The notes: a model not told the origin generated them from the letters alone. A DNA stretch of 64,000 bases from Pipra filicauda (GCF_003945595.2 NW_024104084.1:186001-250000), one strand, 5' to 3'. Positions 25,841 through 39,557 are shown, counted from the stretch's first letter. Translations and numbers: made by a program.

Positions 25841-26129
25841 AGGACATAAGAAGTAAAAGAAGAAAGGTTGTGTGTCCTGTCCCTTGCTCTTGTTCTAACT
25901 CATGTAGTAACTCTGTTTTTGGGAAGAGAGGTTCTGCCTAGAAGCTGCCAAACACTAAAAAAGAGGAAACTGTTGTGAAAGTCATGTCAGTTTAACTCTA
26001 AGCATGAAAATATGACCTTACATAGTGCAAAAACAAAGAAACAATAAAAATAATATCAAACCACCACACACATCATACCCTTTACTAGGCATTTCTGCTT
26101 AGCTGTTATGTCTATCGAAAAAGTAATTT

Positions 26130-26151
26130 AAAAAAAAAAAAAAAAAAAAAA
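26130..26151 (+). repeat. Poly-A run
   Basis: About 22 consecutive A residues, with no recognisable retroposed gene upstream. Confidence 0.93.
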
Positions 26152-26555
26152 GATTATTTTAAGCTAAGGATTTGTCATTTCCAGAGTTCAATATGGAGGG
26201 TTTTTTACATATTTTATTTAATGTAGCATATTATATATCTCAGTGATGTACAGATCTGCACCTAGCAGTAAATTCCTCCACCGAAGATTCTTCCTGCTGA
26301 ATATTAGTTTAGAAATGTCAACTCTTAACACTTTCTGTATACATATTGGTGCTACACTGATAATTTCTACTGATGAACATTCATCTCGGGACTACATAAT
26401 TCATCCCTATCTCATGGAAAACATGCACTACAGGACCTTTCTTCAACCCAACTCTCTATTTGGCATTTATTTTGAATTACACTTACTCTTTTTCTCTGCC
26501 ATAACTGACAGTTTGATCCATTAATTCATTGCATTCTTAAAAAAAATAAATCAGT

Positions 26556-26594
26556 TTATCTATCTATCTATCTAAATATTTATATATATATCTA
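26556..26594. repeat. (TATC)n and (AT)n microsatellite
   Basis: About four TATC units, then TATATATATATC. Confidence 0.9.
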
Positions 26595-27513
26595 GGACCA
26601 TGTTTTTGCTTCTCTTAAGATCCATTCTTACAGAATTAAAAAGTGTATGTAGGCAAAAAGGCTGTTGTGAAGGATTGTTTGTTTTTTGTTTTCTCTGGTA
26701 GTACAGGACAATGTGTAGACTGATTCAAGAACAACAAGGCAGTGAAGATACAGAAATGAAAAGAGAGACTGCAATGTGGGGTTAAATATGCTTTATTTAG
26801 CTCCCTAACAGGGACTGAAATTTTTAGTACCTAACAAAGCAGTCCTCTTAAAATGAGAATGGTCATTACCCAGACAAACAAAAAGATGTCTTTGTAGAGA
26901 TCCATTTTGCAATGGAGTTTAGGGAAATACTTATTCACAAGTGAATCCTTTGGTTATTTTATCAAAATTATGGTGTAGCAATAAATTAAAAAAAAATATT
27001 TTTAATTAATTTTTATTCACCTATCAGCTGACAATATCACTGGCACAACATAAATAGTGGTCTGAAGACACTGCTTGATCTTCTGTTGGACTGGGCTGTG
27101 CTGGTTTCTCTTAAACAGACCAAATAAACATGAAAAGGACAGCAAGATCTGTTATCAGGTAGCTACTTCTCAAAAATTCATAGAGAAGGATGAACACAGG
27201 ATTAATTTTAGACAATTTGGAATCTCAGTGAATTACCAAGCTACACTCTGGTCTCTATAACACTTCTCTTGTCTTAAATAGCAATAATTTGAAGAGTTCC
27301 ATGCAGCCTTTATCTCAGATAAAGCATTTGGGATTTTTTTTTTTTTTTAGATTATACTCTCTCCTCCCAGTTATGAATAAATGAAAGGAAACCACTAAAT
27401 ATCTTGATTTTTTTCGTAACACAGGTTATGTATCTACAGCCAAAAAATAATTTTAAAATCTACTCTTTAAATCTCTAAATCCTAACACATGTAATGAAAG
27501 TTTCCCATTTCTG

Positions 27514-27567
27514 ATGTGAAAATGAGTGAAAATGAGTGAAAAATTTTGCAATGAGTGAAAATTGCAA
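27514..27567. repeat. Short tandem repeat, 10-bp unit
   Basis: GTGAAAATGA-type unit repeated about three times, with one more copy (GCAATGAGTGAAAATTGCAA) after a short gap. Confidence 0.75.
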
Positions 27568-27871
27568 AAGTGGCAGCTGTAAGATGGTTTGCATTTCCCT
27601 TCCTCCATTAAAAGAAAAAACATTAATATCTTTCTCAAATGGATAGGTGCATTTAGCACTGAAATCAGCAGAGCTTCTCTGATTTATACATGAAGTATAT
27701 CCCAGACATCAAGTGTGCAACATTTCAGGTAAATTAGCTTTAAAAACTTTGGACTTTATCGTATGTGAGTCTTTTTCCATTTAGTGTCTCATAGATGGGG
27801 GAACTAAGGGCAACTCCAGTCCATTACCTTAATACCACCATAATTCTATTAATTTCAGAGAGCACACCAAG

Positions 27872-28030
27872 CAATGAAAAATAAAAATAAAAGTTACAAT
27901 GAAAAATAAAAAGAAAAAGAGCAAAAGTAAGACAAAGAAAGAAAGAAAGAAAATAAAAAGGAAAATAAAAAAGAAAACAGAAAGAGAAAAAAAAAGAAAA
28001 AAGAGAAAGGTAAAAAATGAAAAAGAAAAT
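27872..28030 (+). repeat. Purine-rich A/G tract with (GAAA)n
   Basis: Almost pure A/G for about 150 bp, including a GAAA run at about 27936-27952. Such polypurine tracts can adopt triplex structures; none is shown here. Confidence 0.93.
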
Positions 28031-28104
28031 CTACATTACAAGAGGAAAGATAATATTCATTAATAAATTGTACCTCTGTCTCCAGGAATTCTACAGATCT
28101 GTCC

Positions 28105-28285
28105 TTATTGACATCTAGTTATGATGTGGATAACTCACTTTTCCAAGCCTAATTCTTCCTGTGTAATGTGAGAAGTGATACCACATCCCTTCACCTGGGT
28201 CTTATGAGCCTTAAATCCTAACTTTTGCAAGGATACTGGAGATTAGCTGAAACAAAATATCAAGTCCTATGAGGGGTGGCTTTGT
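28105..28285 (+). mobile_element. MIR-type SINE
   Basis: The blocks match the sauropsid MIR-type SINE in order: 'TATGATGTGGATAACTCACT' , 'TTCCAAGCCTAATTCTTCCT', 'GTGTAATGTGAGAAGTGATA', then 'CTTATGAGCCTTAAATCCTA' and 'GGATACTGGAGATTAGCTGA'. It is decayed and inactive, and followed by a poly-A run and a CR1 fragment. Boundaries are approximate. Confidence 0.62.
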
Positions 28286-28301
28286 AGAGCACAGAGGTCT
28301 C

Positions 28302-28327
28302 AAAAAAAAAAAAGAAAAAAAAAAAAA
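28302..28327 (+). repeat. Poly-A run at a SINE/CR1 junction
   Basis: About 26 bp of A with one G. The CR1 fragment begins immediately after it, so the run marks the insertion site or the tail of an older element. Confidence 0.9.
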
Positions 28328-28686
28328 GACTGAGGTTCTTTAGCCTGGAGAAAAGAAGGCTCAGGGGAGACCTTCTTGCTGTCTACAAATGCCTGAAAGG
28401 AGGCCTCAGCCGAGTAGGGTTGGTGTTTTCTCCCAGGTAACAAATGATAGGAAGAGAGGAAATGTCCTTGAGGTGCAGTTTTGAGTCAAATATGAAGTAA
28501 AAATTCTTCACTGAAAGGGTGGGCATTGGAACAGACTGGCCAGGGAAGTGGTGGAGTCACCATCCCTGGAGCTGTATATGTGGCACTTGGGGACATGGTT
28601 TAGTATTGGGCTTAGCAATGGTGGATTAATGGTTGGACTCGATCTTAAAGGTCTTTTCTGACCGAAATGATTCTATGATTCTATGG
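28328..28686 (+). mobile_element. CR1 LINE, 5'-truncated 3' fragment
   Basis: It starts in the conserved '[13 protein letters not shown]' region ('CTTTAGCCTGGAGAAAAG'), continues through the 'FFTERV..HW..L..EVV' equivalent and a short 3' UTR ('GATCTTAAAGGTCTTTTCTG'), and ends with two ATTCTATG units. The short 3' UTR resembles that of the larger CR1 at 37.5 kb rather than the fragment at 4.7 kb. Frames are broken, so it is a dead copy. Confidence 0.92.
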
Positions 28687-31600
28687 AAATTGCTTAAATC
28701 TACACATTGTCCTGATGCTAAGTAACTACTAAATCAGTGTGTGTTGCTTTGAAACTCACGAATCACTCTGCAGTTATTTATTATTCTCTTTGTTAGTGAG
28801 TCTGAGTATTCTGTCAGTAAAATCACAGTGTCTACAAAGCTGAAATGTGGATAGGTAGAAACCTAAATGCCCAGGAAAGAGCCAAAGGACACTTTGCAGT
28901 ATTCCTGGTGAGCAAGGTTAAGGTTGTCTTCAAAAAGTTAGGGGAAGTAATATAATTTTTTTTAGTGGAGTCTCTCATATCTCATTAGCAATATCTTATC
29001 CAATTAGCACATTAACAACATTCCTTTGTATTGCATTAGCATTCATATCATATCAGAATATATTGTTGCTAATACTATGTTACAGTCGTATCATATTAGT
29101 GACTTTCATATCAGATTACTGAGAGAGGATACTAATAAGACATTCCGATTCAATTAGTAAGGTAACAGAATTCCCTTCTTTCCAAGTCACTTCCAGCTTT
29201 GCTCCTAAATATAAGCTGATGATATGCATCAGTGGAGTAATCCTTTTACCATCTCAAAAGAACTTCGCCCTTCAGAAACCATGTCTGTAAAAAGAAAGAA
29301 TTGGAAATCGACTCCTGTATTCCTACCTTGCTAAACTCTGTGATCCTTCCAGTTCCAGGGATGCCAAAGGGAAGAGAAAACTCTCTCATTAGGCACACAG
29401 CCCTATTGCCTTGGCTGACAGATAGTGCTGTTTCCTGGGGTATGTGTTGCAGGGGATAGATCAACACTTTGCAGGACGAAGCGTTCAGGTGGTGTGTTAA
29501 AACTAGCTTAGAAATAGAGATTTGTTCATTTTAGACTTCCTTCCTACTTGAAAAATTCCATTTAGTAAATTTTTACTGAATAATACGAGGAGTTTCATTA
29601 ATCTAAATCCTGAGAATTTGAAAATACCTTGCCTTTATAAGTACTGATAGACTCTCAGAACAGCAATTTATACCAAAACCTGTTCAGGAATGCAGTTTTA
29701 AGAGGAGGAATGTGCTTTGGTAGAAAACATATACCTAGGATTCAAGTAGATGAATGGAATCCAAGATGTAAAATTGCTAACTTTGTTATTACCTTCAATT
29801 TATCTGTGTTCACCACAGGCATTAATTTACTGTAAGCAAAGTGGGAGTTTGGAAAAAGCTTCTTCTCCATCTTTCCCCAGTAGTTGGCCATTAAAGGAAG
29901 TGATTCCAACATTATGATACTGGAATATTTGTGTTCCTATATAGCCCTCTTCACCTTTTACCATGACAGTTGCACCTATGTGAGAATTTGCTAATCCTTC
30001 CGAAAAAGTGCCGACTTTCCTCCAGAGGAGGATTTCCACCTACTGAGATTAGGGTGATATATTCAAATAAAAGTATTCCCCAGATGTTTTTTCGTCTCCA
30101 GGGACATATCTACTGTTCTTGCTAACTGAAAGTCATGGCCATGTACCTTTGAAGGCTTTCCATCAAGGGCTCAAGTCCGTGAGCATCATCTATGATATGT
30201 CTGACAGTCAGTAAGAAGATACTGTAAACCGAATATACCTTTTACATCATCTATGAAATAGATTATGGTTTACAACACCTCCCTGTCTCAAAGCAATAGT
30301 GAAATGTATGAATGAAATCTTAGCTAACTTTCTTTCAGTGTAAATATACTGCCCATGCTGATTATCAACCTCATGAAGTGAATTACACAGACAATGTACC
30401 AAGTTGAGTAGTATCTCTGCTTAACTCTTCTCAAATTAAAGTGATATTCATTAAAAGACTCTCAGGCCTATTCCTGATGTAATATGGCATCATCATTGTT
30501 CCAGTGATAAGCTCTTGCCAAAGACATTGTAAATCATCAGTGGAAGTTATCTGATTTTTATCTGTTGTGAGCTGGATAATGCAGTCAGGAGCTGAATGTA
30601 CACTGGATTTGATCATACAAGAATAATACATTTGGACTCTACCTTTTATTAATATAGGTAGTATGAAGTATCAAGTAATATAGACTTGGAAATTTCAACT
30701 TAAAGTAAAATTGCTATGGTTCTTGTTAATTACAGTGTTGTTACAACTATTTCATCTATGGTTTCTTCATCCATCTTCGCTGTATCCAAGATTCTTCAGG
30801 TTGTTTGGGTATTCCATCAGAAAATTGGCCAAATTCATGCAAAGCAAACATCTTGAAGATCCATCTTCTTTCAGACGAGATCTTTAATCATAGGGCCACA
30901 GCCATCTCTTCTTTACTTTTTTCCTTTCCTCCTACTGAATACTGAATTATTTTTTGCATAGTGCTCAACTTCTACAGAAGTACTGTGTCATAATTTAAAA
31001 TGTCCAGTAGTCCATTGCTTAAGTCAACTCCTTAGATTGTTATTAGTTGTATTATCTCAACATGAAGAATACCCAAATTTTTTTTTTTTAATAAAATGAG
31101 TGCTCAATTACTAAAAGTAATTGAGAGGTCTCAGAAAAAAAAAAAAAAAAAGAGAGAAAATAGTTTAATTTGCCTTTACCTTTCTGATTGGCAGACTCTT
31201 GCCCACAGCCAGTGCACTGCAACATCCTACATTTTCTCCAGCATTAGGGACACTCATTTGAGGTCATAGAGCTCAGTTTAGTTGCTAATATTTAGGTGTT
31301 CAAAACCAGCCTATCCAAAGATATCAGTGTTGACCTGAAAGAAGACCCCTAAGCCAAACTGGAGCAACATCTGCAGAAAAAAATGCATGAGCTGTGGGCC
31401 TGTGAGATAGGCCTGAACAGGTACCTAAGTCAAGCCCCAGTATTTTTTTCACCTAAATATCCTTCTAGAATGTGCATTTACTGGACCTCCATTAGCTTAG
31501 ATACTGATTTCCTTTACAGTATATTTTACTTAAATTTAGGCTTCTATATCTGTCAGCAGAAGTTTTCAGAAAGGATGAAATGAAAAGGACTTATATATTC

Positions 31601-34291
31601 GTTTCCATTTGGTGGACATAATCAATGGGAAATAGATTTTTTTAATTTTTTTTTTTTTTTAAATCAGAAATTGTAGTAATACCCATCATTACAGTATATC
31701 TGCAAAATATTGTAAATTGCAAATCATCTGTAACATCAAAGTTTTAACCTAAAAATAGCGTAGCAGTGTTATGAGTTTATTGAGCACTTGAGAACTGAAT
31801 GTGAGGCCTGACTACTGACATAATTATACAGTGATGAATAGAAAAATAACATGCTCGTCCAATAAATGAACTCTCCACAATACATTTCCAGTTTTGAAAG
31901 TGCTAATGTCAGCAAAAGCAGAACTCATGACTGTTTGTCACAGAAGATCACAAAATAATCACAGAGATTGCTCTCTATTTGAATTAATATTCATGAAAAA
32001 ATTCCATTATTTGCATAGCCATAGTAATTATACTCTTCTAAAGTTAAATTTTCCCCCAAAGTCTTATTGGAGGGTAGAGGATAATTTCCTTATAGTATAA
32101 AATGTTATAGACTTAGGTTAGATAACTGTCCTAATTTCAGCTATCCATTGGTGACTATAATTCCATGGAGAACTTGATAATGAGTAAATTTGTTAATTCC
32201 TCCTACAAAACAGACTCCGTTTGCATTAAGAACTGATGTCCGAAATCCTTTTGCACTGGAAGTATTATATCAATGTCCTTATTAGCTGCTAAGAGATGTA
32301 ACCAACCAAATAAGCTAAAAGTAATGTTTAGAATATATTTCAAAAGGTAAAAAGAATATATTACTGTCTCTGCCATATGAGATTTGGAACTTCTGGGAAG
32401 CATGTCCTTTAAAAATATATATATAAAAGAATAGCTGAGGAAAAAAAAATGTCTCAATCAACTGTTATTATTTTAATTTAGAAAAAAACCACACAATAAT
32501 AAAAAGGTCTATACTTTAGTTTAATTCCCCTGAGAAAACCATTTGTCTTTTATTTTTCATTTCATTTTTAACTGCAGCTCATGCTTAATAGCAGATGCTG
32601 TTTTCAATGTGAGGCCAGGAAAAAAAAAAAAAGAATTTTGAAAATTCATCCTCAATAAAATAAAATAAAATAAAATTAAAAATTCATTACTTGTTTGTTT
32701 GATGTAACTTCATTACAACCTTTACTAGGATGTCCACAAAGCTGTTTGCAATACAAATATAATGTAGAAATTCAATGGCTATTTTCAGTATTTTTGCATA
32801 AAAATAAAGCATGACTGCCTGCAATATGTATGTTGTATATACAAGACTTCATTATTTTCCCTTTATGTCAATATTAAAACTATGAAAATACTTTGAAAAG
32901 GGGAGAGACCAGCAAGAAAACTGTTGTTAGTGTTCTTAGTGTCAGAATTTCTTACTGCAATTTTCAAAAACTCATTTGCTCCACAAGAATCACTAATAAA
33001 GTTCTATGTGAATTCACTATATTTTTCTTTTAAATCATTCTGCTAGATACCACCTTCACATACTCTGAAGTTTTATAAATTCATTGTACAAACTATTGGC
33101 AGACCTACCTCGCCCTGGAAGGTATGAAATCAGCATTTGGCACAAAGCCCTCGTCGTTCTGAGATCACCTCTGCCTTCTTTTTGCAAATCATGTGACCAT
33201 GTTACTTTCTTCCCTTGCTCTGTTCTGTGCTGGTGAATGTTCAGCTCTGTATTGCTTTTGTGATCTATGTCAAGGAAAAAAGCTTGCTCCTGGGTAATCT
33301 GGAACTGGTTTGTGTCTATATTATTCCTAAAATCCAGACTGAAGAATCATCACCAAAGAAAACAGTTGGATTAGTAAGGTTTGGAGACACCACATGCTCA
33401 GTAGGGACAACCAAGGAATAGAGTGGAGAAAATTAAACTAGTGAAGTGGGAACTAGAAAGTCTAAAACGTTTTTTGAAAATACTGCAAGTTGATGTTTTA
33501 ATGTCATATTTCACTACATTCTTGTGAATTCACATCCTCCTCTTTTTAGAGGCAGACTTTTTTTGTCAATAAAATTCTTGATGCTTTAACCTTTTGAGCT
33601 CTGAAACTGAGAAGTTTTGAATTCCTTATTTTAAATCTGATGACAATTTTCTGAAAAACTGCGGTAACTAATGAGTTTTCAGGGTGAGAAACTAATTTGA
33701 CTTATTTATTTATTTATAAATACAGGGCTCTATTAATATTATTTGCCTTATCTGTTGATTTTGAAGTAGCTTTTCTGTGGTATTGAAATTATTCAGGATA
33801 AAAGAATTCTAAAACATCTAAGTTATATAAATATGTATGGAAGGATACAAGCTGTTTGTATACACAATAGGATGACAATAAAAGCAATCTGTAAGCTTCT
33901 TCCAAAAGTGATCTTTTATAACCACCCACTGTTTAGTCATTTTGTAATAATGTGATGGATGAAAATGTTTTGAAACTGAAATACCAAAGAGATCTGCTCA
34001 AATTGCATTTGTAGATGACGAAATAATGCTGGAAATATATAGCCAATAAGGTGTCCATTCAATATCTCTAAATACCGATACCCTGAAGAAGCAGGTCTTA
34101 TAAACATGATGGTAGTAAGATCCTATACTATGATGTTGGTGTATCCCACAGCTGGCGATAGTTTTGTTTAATTTAGACTAAAGATCTAGACCTAAGTTCC
34201 TGGACCAGTTACAAGAAAAACTGGGAATTTCTGGTACTTTCTTCACTGCTAAATTCTGAGACAGATTCTCTAGTCTTAGCTATACACCCAG
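28687..34291. other. Unique AT-rich non-coding DNA
   Basis: No gene was recognised. Around 28970-29160 the words ATTAG and ATATCA recur loosely without a fixed period. Homopolymer runs (31135-31151 A, 31640-31660 T) and an ATAAA repeat near 32654 are present. Confidence 0.5.
32654..32680 (+). repeat. (ATAAA)n microsatellite
   Basis: About five AATAAA/ATAAA units in tandem. Confidence 0.9.
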
Positions 34292-34735
34292 AGATCATAG
34301 AATAAATCACAGAGTGGCTTAGATAGGAAGGGACCTTAAAGACCACCTAGTTCCCATCTCCCTGCCATGGACAGGGGCAACTGCCACTAGACTGGGTTGC
34401 TTTCAGCCCCATCCAGCCTGGCCTTGAACACTTCCAGGGTTGAGGTAACAACAGCTTCACTGAGTAACCTCTGTCAGTGTCTCGCCATCTTCACACTAAA
34501 GAATTTCTTCCTAACTCCTCATCTAAACACAACTTCTTTTAGTTTAAAACCACCACCCCTCCTTGCTCTCTCACTATCTGCCAGTATAAAAGGTCTCTCT
34601 CCTTCCTTTCTATAAGCCCTCTTTAGGTGCTAGAAGGTGCTCTAAGGTCTTCCCAGAGCCTTCTCTTCTGCAGGACGATCAACCCCAACTCCCTCTGCTT
34701 TTCTGCTTAGGTAAGGTGCTCCAACCCTCTGGTCT
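34292..34735 (-). mobile_element. CR1 LINE, 5'-truncated 3' fragment
   Basis: The plus strand reads a reversed CR1: 'ATCATAGAATAAATCACAGA', 'GGAAGGGACCTTAAAGACCA', 'CCTGCCATGGACAGGGGCAA', 'GCCTTGAACACTTCCAGGG', then 'AAGAATTTCTTCCTAA' and the C-terminal reverse-transcriptase region to about 34735. It belongs to the long-3'-UTR type like the copy at 4.7 kb. The open frame at 34397-34615 is antisense to the element and not a gene. Confidence 0.93.
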
Positions 34736-37509
34736 GAAATGTGGTATATGGAGCATCTGTGAGTTTTGTCAGACTAGATACTTGCTTTCTGCAGCTTTGT
34801 GTAATCACTTTTCCTGAGAGGTAATGTGGAATGATACCAAAAACTACCATTTTGAGTTGATCATTTGTTGAAGCCACCTTGCATTCACTTTAAAGAGTGG
34901 CCTCAAATGTCTCCAGGTGCGTGCTATTAACTCGAGGAGCCTTAACCTGACTGTAAGCACCACGGAAAGAAATATAATTAATATATTAATGTAGGAGGAT
35001 GGAATGATTCAGATTCCCAGAGTTAAACTTCTGAATGGGATTGTTACAACTGTAATCAAAAATTTTCATTAGGTCTCTTATATTAATTAAAGGAGCTAAA
35101 GACACTGAGGAGAATTCACAGGAATATAGTCTGTTCTTGATGAGCTTTGTAAAATCTAGAAGCCTAAAATGGAATTCTTTTCTCACCCTACTGCAAATCC
35201 CATAGTGTGAGAATACCAGAATTGCATTGGAACAAGTCAGATGTTTGTAAGAAGCAAATAATTTCCTGCATAGTCAGTCATTTCTGACTGTAGAAAACTC
35301 CATATGGCTTTTCAGAGTAACAGTAATTTCAAAACTTGTCAGTGGAAGAAAATATATCTTGAAACTTAAAAAAAAAAACAAACAAAAAACCAAACCAAAC
35401 AAACAAAAAAACCCCAAACAAATAAACAAAAAAAAACCCCTAACCCAAATCAACTAACCATGCAAAAAAAAAACCAACAAAAAACTTGAGAACCCACAAG
35501 AAAACTCTGAAAATCAAAACTACAGAAGACTTTAAAAATGGAGCTGACTTCTTTTACGTATTCAGATACTCTGGAGAGGATGTAATCAGTGCTACATCTT
35601 TTTAGTGGGCAGCTACTGTGACCCTGTATACCTCGTGGTACATGAGCTCAGCTCGTATACCATAGTATCAGAAAATGCCTGCATTTTCTATAAGAACTTT
35701 GGCCCATGGGATGTACAAACTTTTAGTCAGAGTTTAAAGGTATAAAATAAACACTGTTTTAAGTTCTACAGTACACAACCATGGCTAAAATGTAATTAGT
35801 AAAAAATGCTAGGCAAGAGCATTGTGTGACCAGAACTATTCAATCAGAAAGTGCTGATTGAACATATATAATCACAATCAAAGCCTTTATTTAAATAGGG
35901 GTTACAGTCCTAATAAAACACAAAGGGAAATAGGGGCAGAGGGCTTCTAGACAGGTAATGAAAGAAAAAATTAAACTCATCCAATTACATCTGGGGAAAA
36001 ATCCATTACCTATAACAGTGAGAGGACAGCCCCAGGAAAATTCAGATGCAAAACTAATAATGAAGGCGCAGTGTCCTTTCAACAGATTCTAAATGAGCTC
36101 TAATTTTCTTACATCCACCATTCCCAAACTATATAAATTTCAACTAAGCAGAAAAAAAGTGACATGCTAGCACAATTGTTATTCCAAACAGGCACAGCTG
36201 CTTGCTCACCTTAATTAGACCTAATCCCAAAAGGGAACCAATCTTTCCCTATTTTCTTCGATGAGCTCACCTGATTTACCTCAACTTTTCTTTTCTAATA
36301 GGTTTTGCCCTAACCTTTCAGCTATTGTCGTTTCAGAAATTCTAATGGGAACTGAAGAGCTGCAGCTCCCTTGTGCCAAGCTGTTTTATCCTTTTTTTTT
36401 TTTTTTTAAAGCAAGTTTTTCCCAAATGTCAAAATCTTACTGAGGTGAAGAGGCATTTTGAGACGTGATGGGATGGGGGGGAGAAGCTGAGAATAAAGAG
36501 GGGGAAAAAGTTGAACATGGTGTGTGATTTTTTAAATTTTATTTTCTAAGATTCTGAGTCAAATCGGGAGCTTGCCTCCAACAAAACCTCTAGGAATGTG
36601 TGGATTGCAGAAAAGACTAAGGCTTGCATGATCTGACCCCTGGGTGCTGTGGCAGTACGCAATATCTTGGCGTCTGTGTCGGTGATAGTTATGGGAACAG
36701 AGTTTCAATACCCACAGAGGTGAGTATAATATAGGGATCTGCTTATGTCCTACTTTTGTTGACCTCTACAGCAAGTTGGGTAATCATATCAAAAGAATAT
36801 AACTTTCTCATTAGTGCTTCAGGTGAGAAAGGGTGTTCAGAAGAACAGAGCAAGATTCTGAAGGTCTTTCATTGTCAACGTGATCCTTTCCCAGCTTCAT
36901 CTAATCCCAAGGTTTTCCATCAAAAGTGGCAACAAAGACACACTCATTTTTCACAAGAGATGTGAGAGTTTATACTGTGGGAACATTGATAAAGAATTGC
37001 ACTACAAAGAGTTTTTAAAACCACAACACAACTCGGAGAAAAAAGTTTCCTTGTAACACAAATCAGTCTGTTACAATTATTATCAGGGTAGTTTTCAACC
37101 CTCTGCATTTTGGTCTTTCAAATGATAGCTACATTAGTGGCTATAAATCCACTTGTAAATATAGTCTCTTCTCTAGCTATCAAAATACATGCTCAAAATA
37201 TATTTCAAAAAACATCTTTACATTTTAGTACTGCTCATATGCCACACCATCACCCCCACCATGCTGAGTTTAAGCTTGAATTTGCTTTATCTAGATTTGG
37301 GCATGTGAGGTCAGCTCATTTGGAACTGATGAAGGTAGTCATGAATAAGAAATTAAAGGACCTAAAAGTATTTCTAGGGGCCAGGTCTATGTATATGCAC
37401 AGTCTCACACCAGCCAAGAGATCACTTCAGTGCTCCTGAGTCCCCATTAACTCATTGCATTTTGATTTCAGAGCAAGTGTTTTAACTTAAAACAGTTATT
37501 GTAATTGAG
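34736..37509. other. Unique non-coding DNA
   Basis: No gene was recognised. It contains a long A/C-rich tract at 35368-35487 and a T run near 36391-36407. The open frame at 37110-37439 (109 codons) has no recognisable domain. Confidence 0.5.
35368..35487. repeat. A/C-rich low-complexity tract
   Basis: AAACAAACCAAACC-type sequence for about 120 bp, almost free of G and T. It is the complement of the GT-biased tracts. Confidence 0.93.
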
Positions 37510-38596
37510 AGATGAGAAAAATAACAGCATCTGAATAGCACCCAGGAGGGATGGACATGCTTCAAGAAGGAAGTCTTGAAATCACAGGAGCAGACTGTCC
37601 CTCTCTGCCAAAAGGTGAGCCGGCATGGAAGATGACCAGTCTGGCTAAACAGGGAGATTTTGAAGGAAATCAGGGTAAAAAAAAGAGCCTACTGATTATG
37701 GAAAAAAGGGCTGGCTACTCAGGAAGAGTTTAGCAATATAATTAGGTCATGTAGAAAGAAAATTAGAAAGACAAAGGCACAACTTGAACTTAATCTCACC
37801 ACTTCTGTGAAGGATTACAAAAAGTCCTTCTACAGATACATCAACAGTAAAAGGAAGGGGAAGGAAAACCTCCATTCTTTATTGGACATGGGGGGGAATA
37901 TAGTCATCAAAGATGAGGAAAAGGCTGAGGTATTTAACTCCTTCTTTACCTCAGTTTTCAACAGTAAGACAGATTGTCCTGAGGACAGCTGGCCTCTAGA
38001 GTTTGTAGACAGAGATAAGAATCTGAATAGCCCCCCTGTAATCCAGCAGGAAACAGTGACCTGCTGAGCCACTTGGATCCCCACAGGTCTATGGGACCAG
38101 ATGGGATCCACCCAAGGGTGATGAGGGAGGTGGTAGAAGAGCTCACCAAGCCACTCTCCATCATCTACAAACAGTCCTGGCTCACTGGGGAGGTCCCAGA
38201 TGATTGGAAGTTGGTGAATGTCACACCCATCCACAAAAAGGACTGCAAGGAGGACCCAGGAAACTACAGGCCCATCAGCCTGACCTCAGTGCCTGGCAAG
38301 GTTATGGAGCAGATCATCCTAAGTGCAATCACACAGCACCTACAGGATGGATAAGGGATCAGACCCAGCCAGCACGGGTTTAGGAAGGGCAGGTCCTGTC
38401 TCACCAGCCTGATCTCCTTTTATAATCGGGGGACCCGCCTGGTGGATGAGGGGAAGGCTGTGGATGTGTCTACCTGGACTTCAGCAAAGCCTTTGACACC
38501 GTCTCCCGTGGCACACTCCTGGAAAAGCTGCAGCCCACGGCTTGGACAGGGGCACTCTGTGCTGGGTTAGGAACTGGCTGGAGGGCTGGTCCCAGA

Positions 38597-39061
38597 GTGG
38601 TGGTGAATGGAGCTGCATCCAGTTGGCAGCCGGTCACTAGTGGTGTCCCCCAGGGATCAGTGTTGGGCCCAGTTCTGTTTATTATCCTTATCGATGATTT
38701 AGATGAGGGCATTGAGTCCACCATCAGCAAATTTGCAGATGACTCTAAGTTGGGAGGGAGTGTCGATCAGCTGGAAGGCAGGAGGGCTCTGCAGAGGGAC
38801 CTGGACAGGCTGGAGAGTTGGGCTGATTCCAACAGGATGAGGTTCAACAAGGCCAAGTGCCAGGTCCTGCACTTTGGCCACAACAACCCCCTGCAGTGCT
38901 ACAGGCTGGGGACAGAGTGGCTGGAGAGCAGCCAGGTAGAAAGGGACCTGGGAGTTTGGATTGACAGGAAGCTGAACATGAGCCAGAGTGTGCCCAGGTG
39001 GCCAAGGAGGCCAATGGATCCTGTATCAGGAACAGTGTGGCCAGCAGGTCCAGGGAAGTGA
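38597..39061 (+). pseudogene. CR1 ORF2 fragment with FADD catalytic box
   Basis: This is the longest clean piece of the CR1 reverse transcriptase in its original frame (about 154 codons). It carries '[11 protein letters not shown]', '[11 protein letters not shown]', '[20 protein letters not shown]' and '[11 protein letters not shown]', the palm and start of the thumb. It ends where a frameshift at about 38988 interrupts 'CAQVAK'. No ATG-initiated autonomous product is expected; this is a relic inside the larger element. Confidence 0.9.
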
Positions 39062-39557
39062 TTCTTTCCCTGTACTCAGCACTGGTGAGACCACCCCTGG
39101 AGTGCTGTGTCCAGTTCTGGGCCCTCAGCTCAGGAAGGACATTGAGGGGCTGGAGCAGGTCCAGAGAAGGGCAACAAGGTTGGGGAAGGGACTGGAGCAC
39201 AAGTGCTGTGAGGAGAGGCTGAGGGAGCTGGGGTTGTTCAGCCTGGAGAAGAGGAGGCTCAGGGGAGACCTCATCACTCTCTACAACTCCCTGACAGGAG
39301 GTTGTAGCCAGGTGGGGGTTGGTCTCTTTTTGCAGGCAACTATCAGTAAGACGAGAGGGTATGGTCTTAAGCTCTGTCAGGGGAAGTTTAGGTTAGATAT
39401 TAGGAAGAAATTCTTCACAGAGAGGGTAATCAGTCATTGGAATGGACTGCCCAGAGAAGTGGTGGATTTTCTGTCCTTGGAGGTTTTAAAGATGAGACTG
39501 GACGTAGCACCAGTGCCATGGTCTGGCAACCGCAGTGGTAGTGGATCAAGGGTTTGA
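38988..39557 (+). pseudogene. CR1 ORF2 C-terminal fragment
   Basis: From about 39120 this frame carries the conserved C terminus: '[16 protein letters not shown]', '[19 protein letters not shown]', '[13 protein letters not shown]', '[18 protein letters not shown]', and the natural stop at 39555-39557. The first 40 or so codons (38988-39115) are out of frame and meaningless; the correct reading there is the neighbouring frame ('[13 protein letters not shown]'). Confidence 0.9.

Larger units (their letters stand above)
25841..28100. other. Unique AT-rich DNA with simple repeats
   Basis: No gene was recognised. It has a poly-A run (26130-26151), a TATC microsatellite, a short 10-bp tandem repeat and a long purine-rich tract, listed separately. 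Confidence 0.5.

Noticed and set aside
37830..38234. 134-codon minus-strand open frame
   Set aside because: Antisense shadow of the CR1 reverse transcriptase.
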